This document shows, one piece after another, positions 8,324-15,575 of a DNA stretch of 25,843 nt. A program made the translations under genes and the position numbers. The stretch's first letter is position 1, and each line of letters opens with the position of its first letter. Below the pieces are notes generated by a model. That model was not told the DNA's origin, made no database searches, and saw nothing but the letters and a program-made list of their open reading frames with translations. Source of the DNA: a virus; the IMG/VR virus record IMGVR_UViG_3300022602_000376, positions 1-25,843 of that record; one strand, 5' to 3'.

Positions 8324-9516
8324 TGTTTGTTTCTATGTACACAAGAAAAGCTGACTACGTTGAAGATCTAATTTCTGGACTTGCGTGGAGTGGTGAAGGA
8401 ATTTTTATCGGTGATCGACAAATCATTGATAGCTTCGACACGCAAATTTCGCGTGGTTCTGCCTATACTGTTAAGCAAGGGGCATTGGCCATAAAATTAT
8501 GCCGAAAATACCAAAATTTCTTGGTCGGACTATTCGGTAGTGTTGTTGAGGATATACTCCTTCAAGAAAAATTTCAGATGCCACTCCGCACCTTGGTGTA
8601 CAGTGATAAGTCTATTTCAGTGGTGAGGGAAGAAACAAAGTACATTAAGGTAACATTTCCATACAATGACGATTTGGTGAAAAAAATCCGAGATTTTAAG
8701 AAAGAAAATCCCAATGATTGGTCCGAGTGGAACAGTGATGAAAAATTTTGGCAGTTCAGTTTAACTGAAGGCAACATTTTATGGATAGGCAATAACCTTA
8801 TTCCTGCCGGTTTTTCAACAGATCAGGATTTTATGGATTTTTATGAAAAAATTCAGGAAATTTTGGAAAATATTGAAAATCACGCACCCATGCTGATCTT
8901 TGAAAAAACAGGGGCGGCCTTCAAAAATGTTTATGAGTCAGTTCCCCAGCCTCCTCAGTTCGACATACTCAGTAGCCTGGTGTTGGCAAAACAGTATGGC
9001 ATTGATGTATGGGACGAAATTTGTGAAAATTACCTAAATTCCGAAAAAGTAGGGGTTGTCACCAGAAAATTCCTTACCAAGGAGTTTAATGATGAATTGA
9101 AAATTTACTCACGTGAACATAAACTCAAAGAGTTTGATCAGTTGTTGACAGCAGAGCACTCTGTTATGATTGTGATACCACCTGACCGTGAATTAGACCA
9201 CCTAAAAAAGTGGCACAAGCATATAAATTCATTAGGATACCAAAATTCTGACATAACAGTTATGTTCAGGACTGACAACGAAACCAATAGAGAATTCAAC
9301 GAGTATATCAAGGAACATAAACTTAATACTCCTATACACAAAGACATGAAATTTGTGTTTGTCAGTAGGCGTATTAAAAAGCCATTGGTTCAAAGTGGCA
9401 TAAATTTTGGTATTGCTATTAGTTGTGACCCTTTAGGCAGTCATATCAACACCAAAAAAATTATAAATGACAAATTCAACACAGTTGTCTATATTGACAA
9501 CGGGCAAGCAGAATGA
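8323..9516 (+). CDS. HARP-domain-like protein of unknown function, adjacent to UvsW
   Basis: 397 residues. After an N-terminal helical region (about 1-90), residues about 105-165 resemble the HARP domain of annealing helicases such as SMARCAL1: a beta strand YIKVTFPYNDDLVKKIRDF, then a tryptophan-rich segment ending in a KFWQFSL strand. The C-terminal half (about 280-397) reads like a degenerate RecA-like helicase domain (VMIVIPPDRELDHLKKW ... KFVFVSRRIKKP) with no Walker A. It sits between uvsY and uvsW and overlaps both (TAATG upstream, ATGA downstream). I infer a DNA-junction-binding accessory to UvsW. The HARP assignment comes from pattern recognition, not a search. Confidence 0.8.
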   Translation: MFVSMYTRKADYVEDLISGLAWSGEGIFIGDRQIIDSFDTQISRGSAYTVKQGALAIKLCRKYQNFLVGLFGSVVEDILLQEKFQMPLRTLVYSDKSISVVREETKYIKVTFPYNDDLVKKIRDFKKENPNDWSEWNSDEKFWQFSLTEGNILWIGNNLIPAGFSTDQDFMDFYEKIQEILENIENHAPMLIFEKTGAAFKNVYESVPQPPQFDILSSLVLAKQYGIDVWDEICENYLNSEKVGVVTRKFLTKEFNDELKIYSREHKLKEFDQLLTAEHSVMIVIPPDRELDHLKKWHKHINSLGYQNSDITVMFRTDNETNREFNEYIKEHKLNTPIHKDMKFVFVSRRIKKPLVQSGINFGIAISCDPLGSHINTKKIINDKFNTVVYIDNGQAE

Positions 9517-10970
9517 AAAAATGTAAAATTGTAATCAAGGACGAAGTTAATGTTAAGATTGAAAATTTAGATCTTGATACACGTAAATCATTGGTTAAAA
9601 AATTCAAATATTTTGACCAAAAAGCAAGGTATCTGCCAGCATACAAATTAGGTCGTTGGGATGGCTGTACCAGTTTTTTTGGTCTTGGCGGTACTACCTA
9701 CATGAGTATGTTACCAGAGGTTATTGAGGAGATTATTCGCCAAGGTTATGATCCAGAAATTGAAGATCTGCGTATTAGTCCGGTGCTAGAATTTACCAAA
9801 ATTTCTGAAGATTTTTGGGGTGATGCTACATGGCCAGAAGGACATCGATTTGCCGGAGAAAAGATTAGACTTCGCGATGACCAGGTTGAGGTTGTTAATA
9901 AGTTCCTCGAAAACCCACAATGTATTCAGGAAATTGCCACTGGATTTGGTAAGACAATTACCACCGCAACTTTGTCAAAAATTTGTGAAAAATACGGTCG
10001 AACAATAACCATTGTTCCGAACAAAAGTTTAGTTGAACAAACAGAAGAAGATTTTATTAACTGTCAATTAGACGTAGGTGTATACTATGGTGACAGAAAA
10101 GAGCTAGGAAAAACACATACTATTTGTACTTGGCAAAGTCTCAATATTTTAGACAAAAAATCCAAAGATACCACCGAAGATGAGATATTAACATTGGCAG
10201 TATTCCTAGATGGAGTTCAGTGTGTTATGGTCGATGAGGTACACATGGCCAAGGCTGAAGTGTTGAAAAAGTTACTTACACAGCACTTGTCAAATTGTGC
10301 GATACGTTGGGGACTGACTGGTACTGTACCTAAAGATGACCTCGAATTTATGAGCATCAAAACCGGTCTAGGAGAAGTTGTACACAGAGTTAAGGCACAC
10401 GAATTACAAGAAGCAGGTGTGTTATCTGGATGTCACGTTAACGTTATTCAAACTGCCGAATGGAAGGAATTTGGAAGTTATCCAGAAGAGTTAAAATACT
10501 TGGTTACTAACGAAGATAGGATGAATTATATCTCATCATTAATTAAAACAATCGCAACTGGTGGGAATACACTAGTATTGGTTGACAGAATTGAATCAGG
10601 ACGTATAATAGTAGATAACATACCTGATGCTGTCTTTGTTTCAGGCGAAGTTAAAACGAAGGACAGGAAGGAAGAATATGATGAGATTCGTACAAGTGAT
10701 AATAAGACTATTGTGGCGACTTATGGTGTGGCCGCTGTGGGCATTAATATTCCTCGGATCTTTAATCTGGTTCTTCTGGAACCCGGAAAGAGCTTTGTCA
10801 GAGTTATCCAATCTATTGGACGTGGTATTAGAAAAGCAGACGACAAAGACTTCGTCCAAATCTGGGATCTAACAGCAAGTAGCAAGTATGCGAAGAAACA
10901 TTTAACGGAACGTAAGAAATATTACAAAGAAGCAAAGTATCCGTTTACAATTGAAAAGGTGAAATATTAA
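9513..10970 (+). CDS. uvsW: UvsW, SF2 DNA/RNA helicase
   Basis: Unwinds R-loops, regresses forks and branch-migrates junctions in T4. It is 485 residues. The N-terminal DNA-binding domain (about 1-100) contains YKLGRWDG, typical of UvsW. Helicase motifs: Walker A ATGFGKT (142-148), DEVH box (241-244), LTGT (268-271), and motif VI QSIGRGIRK (433-441) with arginine fingers R437 and R440. The start overlaps the preceding stop (ATGA), and the stop overlaps the next start (TAATG). Confidence 0.95.
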   Translation: MKKCKIVIKDEVNVKIENLDLDTRKSLVKKFKYFDQKARYLPAYKLGRWDGCTSFFGLGGTTYMSMLPEVIEEIIRQGYDPEIEDLRISPVLEFTKISEDFWGDATWPEGHRFAGEKIRLRDDQVEVVNKFLENPQCIQEIATGFGKTITTATLSKICEKYGRTITIVPNKSLVEQTEEDFINCQLDVGVYYGDRKELGKTHTICTWQSLNILDKKSKDTTEDEILTLAVFLDGVQCVMVDEVHMAKAEVLKKLLTQHLSNCAIRWGLTGTVPKDDLEFMSIKTGLGEVVHRVKAHELQEAGVLSGCHVNVIQTAEWKEFGSYPEELKYLVTNEDRMNYISSLIKTIATGGNTLVLVDRIESGRIIVDNIPDAVFVSGEVKTKDRKEEYDEIRTSDNKTIVATYGVAAVGINIPRIFNLVLLEPGKSFVRVIQSIGRGIRKADDKDFVQIWDLTASSKYAKKHLTERKKYYKEAKYPFTIEKVKY

Positions 10971-11473
10971 TGCAGATTTTAACATTAGATGATCAGACAT
11001 TTTATCTGAATAATCTACCCGACGAGATTGATGAGGATCTGCGATTCAGTGTGTTAGATAACAGTGATCCAAATAATCCTGATTATTTTTACATTCCTCT
11101 AATATTTTTAGAAAGTTTCACAGCCCCGGCCGCTGTTCTTAGAGTTGGACCGTATACTATTAATATGCCACTCGATTGGTGTACAATCGTCGGAGATCCT
11201 ACCGGGCCAGATATGGAAGTGTTACCATTAACAAGTCTTAATGACAGAGGATTTAAGACGTTTTGTTTCAATCCTCTTAGTGGATTCCGTCCTGAATTTT
11301 TTGACATTGATATTGTAGATGTATATCAAGACGTTAAATGGTATTTTCCTAAAATGAAACCAGGACAGCTACTAACAACACCACTACATCCTGGTTCAAA
11401 TCCTAGTTGTGCTTTTTTTGTTAAAGATGTTAGCAGACAAAGTGAGTTAGTAGATTACAGTAAATGTTGGTAA
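10970..11473 (+). CDS. Conserved hypothetical phage protein
   Basis: 167 residues, acidic, beta-rich. FTAPAAVLRVGPYTINMPLDW (about 51-71), LPLTSLNDRGFKTFCFNPL and YQDVKWYFPKM look like conserved blocks found in related aquatic T4-like genomes, but I know no function for them. There are no membrane segments or catalytic motifs. It overlaps uvsW by one base and the cupin gene by ten, so it belongs to the recombination operon. Confidence 0.82.
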   Translation: MQILTLDDQTFYLNNLPDEIDEDLRFSVLDNSDPNNPDYFYIPLIFLESFTAPAAVLRVGPYTINMPLDWCTIVGDPTGPDMEVLPLTSLNDRGFKTFCFNPLSGFRPEFFDIDIVDVYQDVKWYFPKMKPGQLLTTPLHPGSNPSCAFFVKDVSRQSELVDYSKCW

Positions 11474-11814
11474 CTATGAAAGTAAGTAATTTTGATATCG
11501 GCGGCGAAGTTGTTAAAGACAACGAAACATATCTCCTTAAAGATAACAAAACCTTAAACAATCTTGTATTAAGTTCTACAAAACTTTATCGAGGACAACA
11601 AACCCGCGGGCATCGACACGCTGGGCAGGAAGAAGTTTATTTTTTTATACAAGGTCGAGGCAAAATGATTGTAGGCGAGGAAGACAGTGAACCATTTGAT
11701 GTTTCCTCTGGAGATATTGTGTTAATTCCAGACGGCGCATTTCATCGTGTAATTAATGATGGAGAAATGCATTTAACATTTAATTGTGTATTTGATGGGA
11801 AGAGAAATCATTAA
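11464..11814 (+). CDS. Cupin-fold metal-binding protein
   Basis: A single cupin_2 domain. Motif 1 is GHRHAGQEEVYFFIQG, with metal ligands H50, H52 and E56 or E57. Motif 2 is GDIVLIPDGAFHRVIN, with H94. The family includes sugar-phosphate isomerase-like and dioxygenase-like enzymes as well as pure binding proteins, so the substrate cannot be given. A second in-frame ATG at 11476 would shorten the product by four residues; neither start has a good SD. The gene overlaps its neighbours on both sides. Confidence 0.88.
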   Translation: MLVTMKVSNFDIGGEVVKDNETYLLKDNKTLNNLVLSSTKLYRGQQTRGHRHAGQEEVYFFIQGRGKMIVGEEDSEPFDVSSGDIVLIPDGAFHRVINDGEMHLTFNCVFDGKRNH

Positions 11815-12077
11815 TGGGATCACTTACACCAGGGGCATCGTACATTTATGAAAGAAATGGCGACGAGATTTATGCTAGAGAAGTTGGAAAGACTGAGCGC
11901 ATACTGATAGGATATCACTTGCCACAACGTAGAGACCCGCTTCAATACGATATGATTGAAACTCAACTTTGGCAGGATATTGTTGAAGCATCGAAAGATA
12001 ATCCTGCTCTAAAAGATTTACTAGAACAAGCAAAGACATTATACTATCTAACTAAAGACTATGGCAGCGAAACTTGA
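11814..12077 (+). CDS. Small conserved hypothetical protein
   Basis: 87 residues. The beta-rich start SYIYERNGDEIYAREVGKTERILIGYHL is followed by a helical part (ETQLWQDIVEASKDNPALKDLLEQAKTLYYL). I do not recognise the function. The start overlaps the cupin stop (TAATG), and the end overlaps gp62 by 17 bases. Its helical tail and position just before gp62 are the only clues. Confidence 0.8.
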   Translation: MGSLTPGASYIYERNGDEIYAREVGKTERILIGYHLPQRRDPLQYDMIETQLWQDIVEASKDNPALKDLLEQAKTLYYLTKDYGSET

Positions 12078-12522
12078 TATTAAAAGAGAATTAAACGCAG
12101 TAGATCATAAAATTTATGATTTTTACGAAAAACTTACGGACGAAGAAAAGAAAGCATTTAGTCCGTATATTCTCATGAGATATGTTTCAAACTATCAAGG
12201 TGACACTGAAATACAAGAGCATTTTTTAGAAGCCACAAACGAGTTTGTAAACAAAAATCATTGGGTGTTGAGTAAAAATCACAAGGCATTTTTATGGAAA
12301 TTGTTTGCGGCTTGTGGTGTCGGCATTAATGCGTATCATCCATATCTTGCCGCAGGTAAAAAAGAAAAAGCAAACAAAATTGAAAAATTGTTGTGTGAAA
12401 TTTATCCTGCTATGAAATTAGAAGACATTAAAGTTATGGCCGGATTAATGGATAAGAAAGATATCGAAGAACTGTTTGATAAAATGGGGTTCGATAAGAA
12501 ACAAAGGAAAGATTATGAATAA
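12061..12522 (+). CDS. 62: Sliding-clamp loader small subunit (gp62-like)
   Basis: 153 residues, somewhat shorter than T4 gp62. The sequence FYEKLTDEEKKAFSPYILMRYVSN, the helical middle, HPYL and the closing MKLEDIKVMAGLMDKKDIEEL match my recollection of gp62 in cyanophage-type T4-like genomes. gp62 works with gp44 to load the gp45 clamp. Neither gp44 nor gp45 is in this window, so they must lie elsewhere; in T4 the three are contiguous. No ATPase motif is present, as expected for gp62. Confidence 0.78.
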   Translation: MAAKLDIKRELNAVDHKIYDFYEKLTDEEKKAFSPYILMRYVSNYQGDTEIQEHFLEATNEFVNKNHWVLSKNHKAFLWKLFAACGVGINAYHPYLAAGKKEKANKIEKLLCEIYPAMKLEDIKVMAGLMDKKDIEELFDKMGFDKKQRKDYE

Positions 12523-12682
12523 TTTTTGGACAGTAGGAATAGATGCTGACGGAAGAGTATTCTTAGAAAACGAAAGTATACAAGATGTTAAATTGTATCT
12601 TGAAGGCAAAGAATTTAACTCAGTAGAAGAAAAGGCATTTTTTGCCAGCAACTTGGCAAGGTCGATTAACGGAACACTTTGA
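12515..12682 (+). CDS. Small hypothetical protein (55 aa)
   Basis: Starts at ATG 12515 with a strong SD (AAAGGAAAG ending about 3 bases before it), overlapping the gp62 stop by 8 bases. The frame is open further upstream, but that part lies within gp62. The product begins MNNFWTVGIDADGRVFLENES and is mixed alpha/beta with an acidic bias. No family is recognised. Its TGA overlaps the next ATG by one base. Confidence 0.75.
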   Translation: MNNFWTVGIDADGRVFLENESIQDVKLYLEGKEFNSVEEKAFFASNLARSINGTL

Positions 12683-13377
12683 TGCTGAAGTTAGAAGAGC
12701 AACCATTTAATTGTTTTCATTGTGGTAAGAGTTTTATGAAAGAAAAAACTCTGTATGCTCACATGTGCGAACCTAAACGTCGAGCAATGCAGAAAGACGA
12801 AAAAAGAGTTCAAGCAGGTTTCATGGCTTTCAATAGATTTTTTAAATTAACACAAGGTGCCAAGAAAGATAAATCTTATGCGGATTTTTGTAAGAGTCCG
12901 TACTACAATGCCTTTGTAAAATTTGGAAGTTTTGTCAATAATGTAATGCCGCTTTATCCAGATAAGTTTGTTGACTTTGTTATCAAAAGCGGAATTAAAT
13001 TAGACCATTGGTGTCGTGATGAATTGTACGACAACTATCTATTTGAGATGCTTAAATTAGAACCAGCTGAGAGTGCTATTCAAAGAAGTATCAAACACAT
13101 GATGGAATGGGCAGATACTAACAACGCAGAGTTTCAACATTACTTCTTGTATGTAAATCTCAATCGAGCAGTTAATGATATTCGCAATGGTTACATTAGT
13201 CCATGGCTTGTTCTTAATTCTAGATCCGGTCGAGATATGGTTGCTAAGTTTAACGATGAACAAATGGAAATTATTGCTCCAGCATTTGATGTTCCCTATT
13301 GGTTGAAGAAATTTAAGGAACAACCGGACGACCAAGCTCTTGCCAAAGAGGTCTGTAAGGAGACAGGAATTGAGTGA
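12682..13377 (+). CDS. Zinc-finger-like conserved phage protein
   Basis: 231 residues. The N-terminus has a C2H2/C2HC-like finger, CFHCGKSFMKEKTLYAHMC (about residues 11-29), followed by a basic stretch KRRAMQKDEKRVQ. The body is helical, with FCKSPYYNAFVKFGSF and LYPDKFVDFVIKSGIKLDHWCRDELYDNY. I recognise it as a protein conserved in aquatic T4-like genomes but know no proven function. The finger and its place among clamp-loader and polymerase-like genes point to nucleic-acid binding, perhaps replication or late transcription. The start at ATG 12682 overlaps the upstream stop (TGATG). Confidence 0.85.
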   Translation: MLKLEEQPFNCFHCGKSFMKEKTLYAHMCEPKRRAMQKDEKRVQAGFMAFNRFFKLTQGAKKDKSYADFCKSPYYNAFVKFGSFVNNVMPLYPDKFVDFVIKSGIKLDHWCRDELYDNYLFEMLKLEPAESAIQRSIKHMMEWADTNNAEFQHYFLYVNLNRAVNDIRNGYISPWLVLNSRSGRDMVAKFNDEQMEIIAPAFDVPYWLKKFKEQPDDQALAKEVCKETGIE

Positions 13378-13762
13378 CAAAGAATTACAAGATTTTTTTA
13401 TGCGGCATGGTATTAGAGTATTAGACACTAATAAAAAAGCCTATAGACGCAGAATATTGCCTCCTAAGTATTTTACTAGTGCGACAGATATGAATGTTGT
13501 AGAAGCATTGAATATTGAAACATTAACTGAGCCAGTGTATACTATAGAGATTACTCTTGATGAACTTGAAGGCATAGCAAAATTTGAAGATCAAATTTTC
13601 AATAAAATGGCCAATAGAGGACATTACGATTTGTTTACATACATTATGGAACAAAAAGAAAAAGAGAAAGAACTTAGAGATAGATATACCGCTGTGAGAA
13701 AAGCATATGAGCATTACAGCACTATGTTAAAACTTGCGGCTGGCGGAGATTTAGATTTATAA
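13370..13762 (+). CDS. Conserved hypothetical protein, probable TTG start
   Basis: About 130 residues. The preferred start is TTG at 13370 because AAGGAG (13357-13362) stands 7 bases upstream; a TTG at 13340 lies inside the previous gene, and the first ATG (13400) would lose the conserved-looking N-terminus. Basic patches (KKAYRRRILPPKYF) come first, then an acidic beta segment EPVYTIEITLDELEGIAKFE and a charged helix MEQKEKEKELRDRYTAVRKAYE. This helical, coiled-coil-prone C-terminus suggests a protein-protein adaptor. It sits where T4-like genomes may carry replication or late-transcription adaptors, but I cannot equate it with gp33 or gp59. Confidence 0.78.
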   Translation: MSDKELQDFFMRHGIRVLDTNKKAYRRRILPPKYFTSATDMNVVEALNIETLTEPVYTIEITLDELEGIAKFEDQIFNKMANRGHYDLFTYIMEQKEKEKELRDRYTAVRKAYEHYSTMLKLAAGGDLDL

Positions 13763-14340
13763 TGCCAGATATTGATATTGACTTTGCTGATAGAACCAAA
13801 GCACTTGATGTAATCAAGCATGTACCAGCATCCCTTGACGGAATTAAAAAACACAATACTGGAGTATATGTACAACCGATTCCTGTTAATCCACTAACAG
13901 GTATATCTAGTATAAATTATAAAGAAGCTGAAGATCGCGGATATATGAAATTAGATTTTCTCAATGTAAGCATATATTCCGGAATCAAAAGCGAACAACA
14001 TTTACAAAAATTAATGGAGACAGAACCACTATGGGATCTATTGGAACAAGACGAGTTCACGAATCTCCTCTTTCACGTGAACGGACACGGGAACGTATTG
14101 AGGCGAATGAAACCGAAAAGAGTAGAAGAGCTCGCGGCTTGCCTGGCTATGATACGCCCAGCAAAAAAACACCTGCTAGGATTGCCGTGGAAAGAAGTAT
14201 TCGAAGAAGTATGGACGAAGCCGACGACTGACGATTATTATTTTAAGAAGGCACACGCTATAGCCTATGCTATGGCTATTGTGGTACAAATGAATTTGAT
14301 TTGTGAAGGTATTAACGCAGAGGTCTCTTCGGAGATCTAA
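13762..14340 (+). CDS. Miniature DnaE (DNA polymerase III alpha)-like protein
   Basis: 192 residues that read as a condensed C-family polymerase core. PDIDIDFADR (2-11) matches the DnaE motif PDFDVDF with its two catalytic aspartates (D5, D7). HNTGVYVQPIPV (31-42) matches the DnaE segment after it. GYMKLDFLNV (60-69) matches the segment holding the third catalytic aspartate (D65). VEELAACLAMIRPAKK matches the VEEL.A..AL.RPGP block, and YYFKKAHAIAYAMAIV matches F.KSHAAAYA. The PHP domain, large fingers, beta-binding and OB domains are absent. Bacterial DnaE has over 1100 residues, so this is a palm-like remnant or a mini-enzyme. It closes the recombination/replication operon. Confidence 0.85.
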   Translation: MPDIDIDFADRTKALDVIKHVPASLDGIKKHNTGVYVQPIPVNPLTGISSINYKEAEDRGYMKLDFLNVSIYSGIKSEQHLQKLMETEPLWDLLEQDEFTNLLFHVNGHGNVLRRMKPKRVEELAACLAMIRPAKKHLLGLPWKEVFEEVWTKPTTDDYYFKKAHAIAYAMAIVVQMNLICEGINAEVSSEI

Positions 14341-14695
14341 TTAGCTGTATACTTTTACGTTTAACACGCTTTTCCGCAATTTCTCCCAAATTTACTGTTG
14401 GGCCAAAAATTACTTCTACATCTTTGCTATTAAATGTCTTAATAGCCCCTCGATAGGTAATCATTTCTTTTTTGAGGAATATGTTAATAGGAATTTTACG
14501 GTTGCTTTCCCACCACCAAATTTCGCCCATTTCTAAAAAAAGTTTTCGATCTTCGTCTGTTTTAATATCAGCAAAATCGTACAGACTAACCACGTTATGA
14601 TCTAGGTTAATTATAATGCCGACGTATTCATTATCACCTATCTTTATACAGGTAATAAATGGGAAATTGTTCTGAAATTCGTCCTTCGTGGTCAT
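14312..14695 (-). CDS. Conserved hypothetical phage protein
   Basis: 127 residues. It starts MTTKDEFQNNFPFITCIKIG, then YVGIIINLDHNVVSLYDF and a distinctive block WWWESNRKIPINIFL (about 60-74), then a basic tail (KRVKRKSIQLIRSPKRP). The central block looks strongly conserved in aquatic T4-like genomes, but no function is known to me. The fold looks beta-barrel-like at the N-terminus. It is convergent with the mini-DnaE gene (29-base overlap) and divergent from the 14712 gene, with only 16 bases between the two ATGs. No SD is visible. Confidence 0.8.
   Translation of the reverse strand: MTTKDEFQNNFPFITCIKIGDNEYVGIIINLDHNVVSLYDFADIKTDEDRKLFLEMGEIWWWESNRKIPINIFLKKEMITYRGAIKTFNSKDVEVIFGPTVNLGEIAEKRVKRKSIQLIRSPKRPLR
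14321..14338 (+). terminator. CUUCGG tetraloop hairpin at the 3' end of the + operon
   Basis: AGGTCTC-TTCG-GAGATCT: a seven-base-pair stem (one G.U) closed by the C(UUCG)G tetraloop. It lies over the last codons and stop of the mini-DnaE gene. CUUCGG hairpins are a known feature of T4 mRNAs. No good U-tract follows, so it may stabilise or punctuate the 3' end rather than act as a classical terminator. It also lies in the 29-base overlap with the convergent gene. Confidence 0.55.
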
Positions 14696-14697
14696 TG

Positions 14698-14705
14698 AAT
14701 AAATA
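14698..14705 (+). promoter_or_regulatory. T4-type late promoter box AATAAATA
   Basis: AATAAATA lies six bases before the ATG at 14712, the same arrangement as at 1581 and 18616. It occupies the 16-base gap between two divergent start codons. On the opposite strand TATATT lies a similar distance from the 14695 start. No SD is present for the + gene. Confidence 0.6.
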
Positions 14706-14711
14706 TATGTT

Positions 14712-15566
14712 ATGCTAAGTCTACCAGTCTATTTATATCCAAATTCACTCGACGTTATACTGGATTTGGATGTATTCAATCAAGGGATATATAATATCAT
14801 GTACCAACGTGACCTCACAATACAGAAAGGTATTAAAAACAACATTCAGTTGCAGTTTAAGAACAGCGACCAGAAACCTGTACCTATCAGCTCGAGCACT
14901 TTTGTGTTCACAATGTTCGATCGCACAAATCAAAAAGCGATGATTCAAAAGCCCGTTACAGTACTTGATGACGGCGTTACTACTAGCACACGTGGCCTAG
15001 CATTATTATCACTTTTAGAAACAGATACATGGCAAATAGACTGTGCCGATTATCAATTTAGCATTAGCATGTTTGATTCGTCAGATAGAACTTACACTCC
15101 AACTTACGCAAACACGTATTACGGAATGGCTGGCACACTACATTTAGAGCATGATTTAATGCCTGCTTTACAACCTAGTATTTCTGTAACTGCTTTCCAA
15201 AAGTATCTAAACAGAGATCCGGGTGCGCAGAATTATAATTTCTTTACTGGCCCGATTGCCGCAAATCCTGTGTTCCACGGAAATGGTGAGTACCATACAA
15301 TGGCAGTATATATGACCAATTATACTGGGTGGGTATATCCACAAGGAACCATGGACAACACACCTCCTAGCCCGGGCGCAATGACAGATTATGCTAATCT
15401 TGACGCACGTCATTATACAGCATTTACCGGAATTGATTACTTCAATTTCCAAGGCGTATGGAGTTATGTTCAACTAGAATATATTCCAGATAGCGGACCA
15501 TACCCAGGTTTAAACGACCAAACTCAATACACCGGAACAGTTGACAAAGTACTCTATAGAGGCTAA
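14712..15566 (+). CDS. Probable virion protein with BppU-like N-terminal domain
   Basis: 284 residues. The segment around residues 30-150 (YQRDLTIQKGIKNNIQLQF, then FVFTMFDRTNQKAMIQKPV, TSTRGLALLSLLETDTW, YQFSISMFDSSDRTYTPTY) follows the pattern of BppU/Ig-like beta-sandwich domains found in baseplate and neck-attached phage proteins. The second half is Tyr, Gly and Pro rich (NYNFFTGPIAANPVF, FTGIDYFNFQGVWSYVQLEY), as in receptor-facing structural proteins. No membrane segment or catalytic motif is seen. The late promoter box directly upstream supports virion expression. The exact position in the particle cannot be stated. Confidence 0.8.
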   Translation: MLSLPVYLYPNSLDVILDLDVFNQGIYNIMYQRDLTIQKGIKNNIQLQFKNSDQKPVPISSSTFVFTMFDRTNQKAMIQKPVTVLDDGVTTSTRGLALLSLLETDTWQIDCADYQFSISMFDSSDRTYTPTYANTYYGMAGTLHLEHDLMPALQPSISVTAFQKYLNRDPGAQNYNFFTGPIAANPVFHGNGEYHTMAVYMTNYTGWVYPQGTMDNTPPSPGAMTDYANLDARHYTAFTGIDYFNFQGVWSYVQLEYIPDSGPYPGLNDQTQYTGTVDKVLYRG

Positions 15567-15575
15567 AATAGTAGT

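Noticed and set aside
12476-12514. Upstream start for the 55-aa gene
   Set aside because: No SD and deep overlap with gp62; ATG 12515 has a strong SD.
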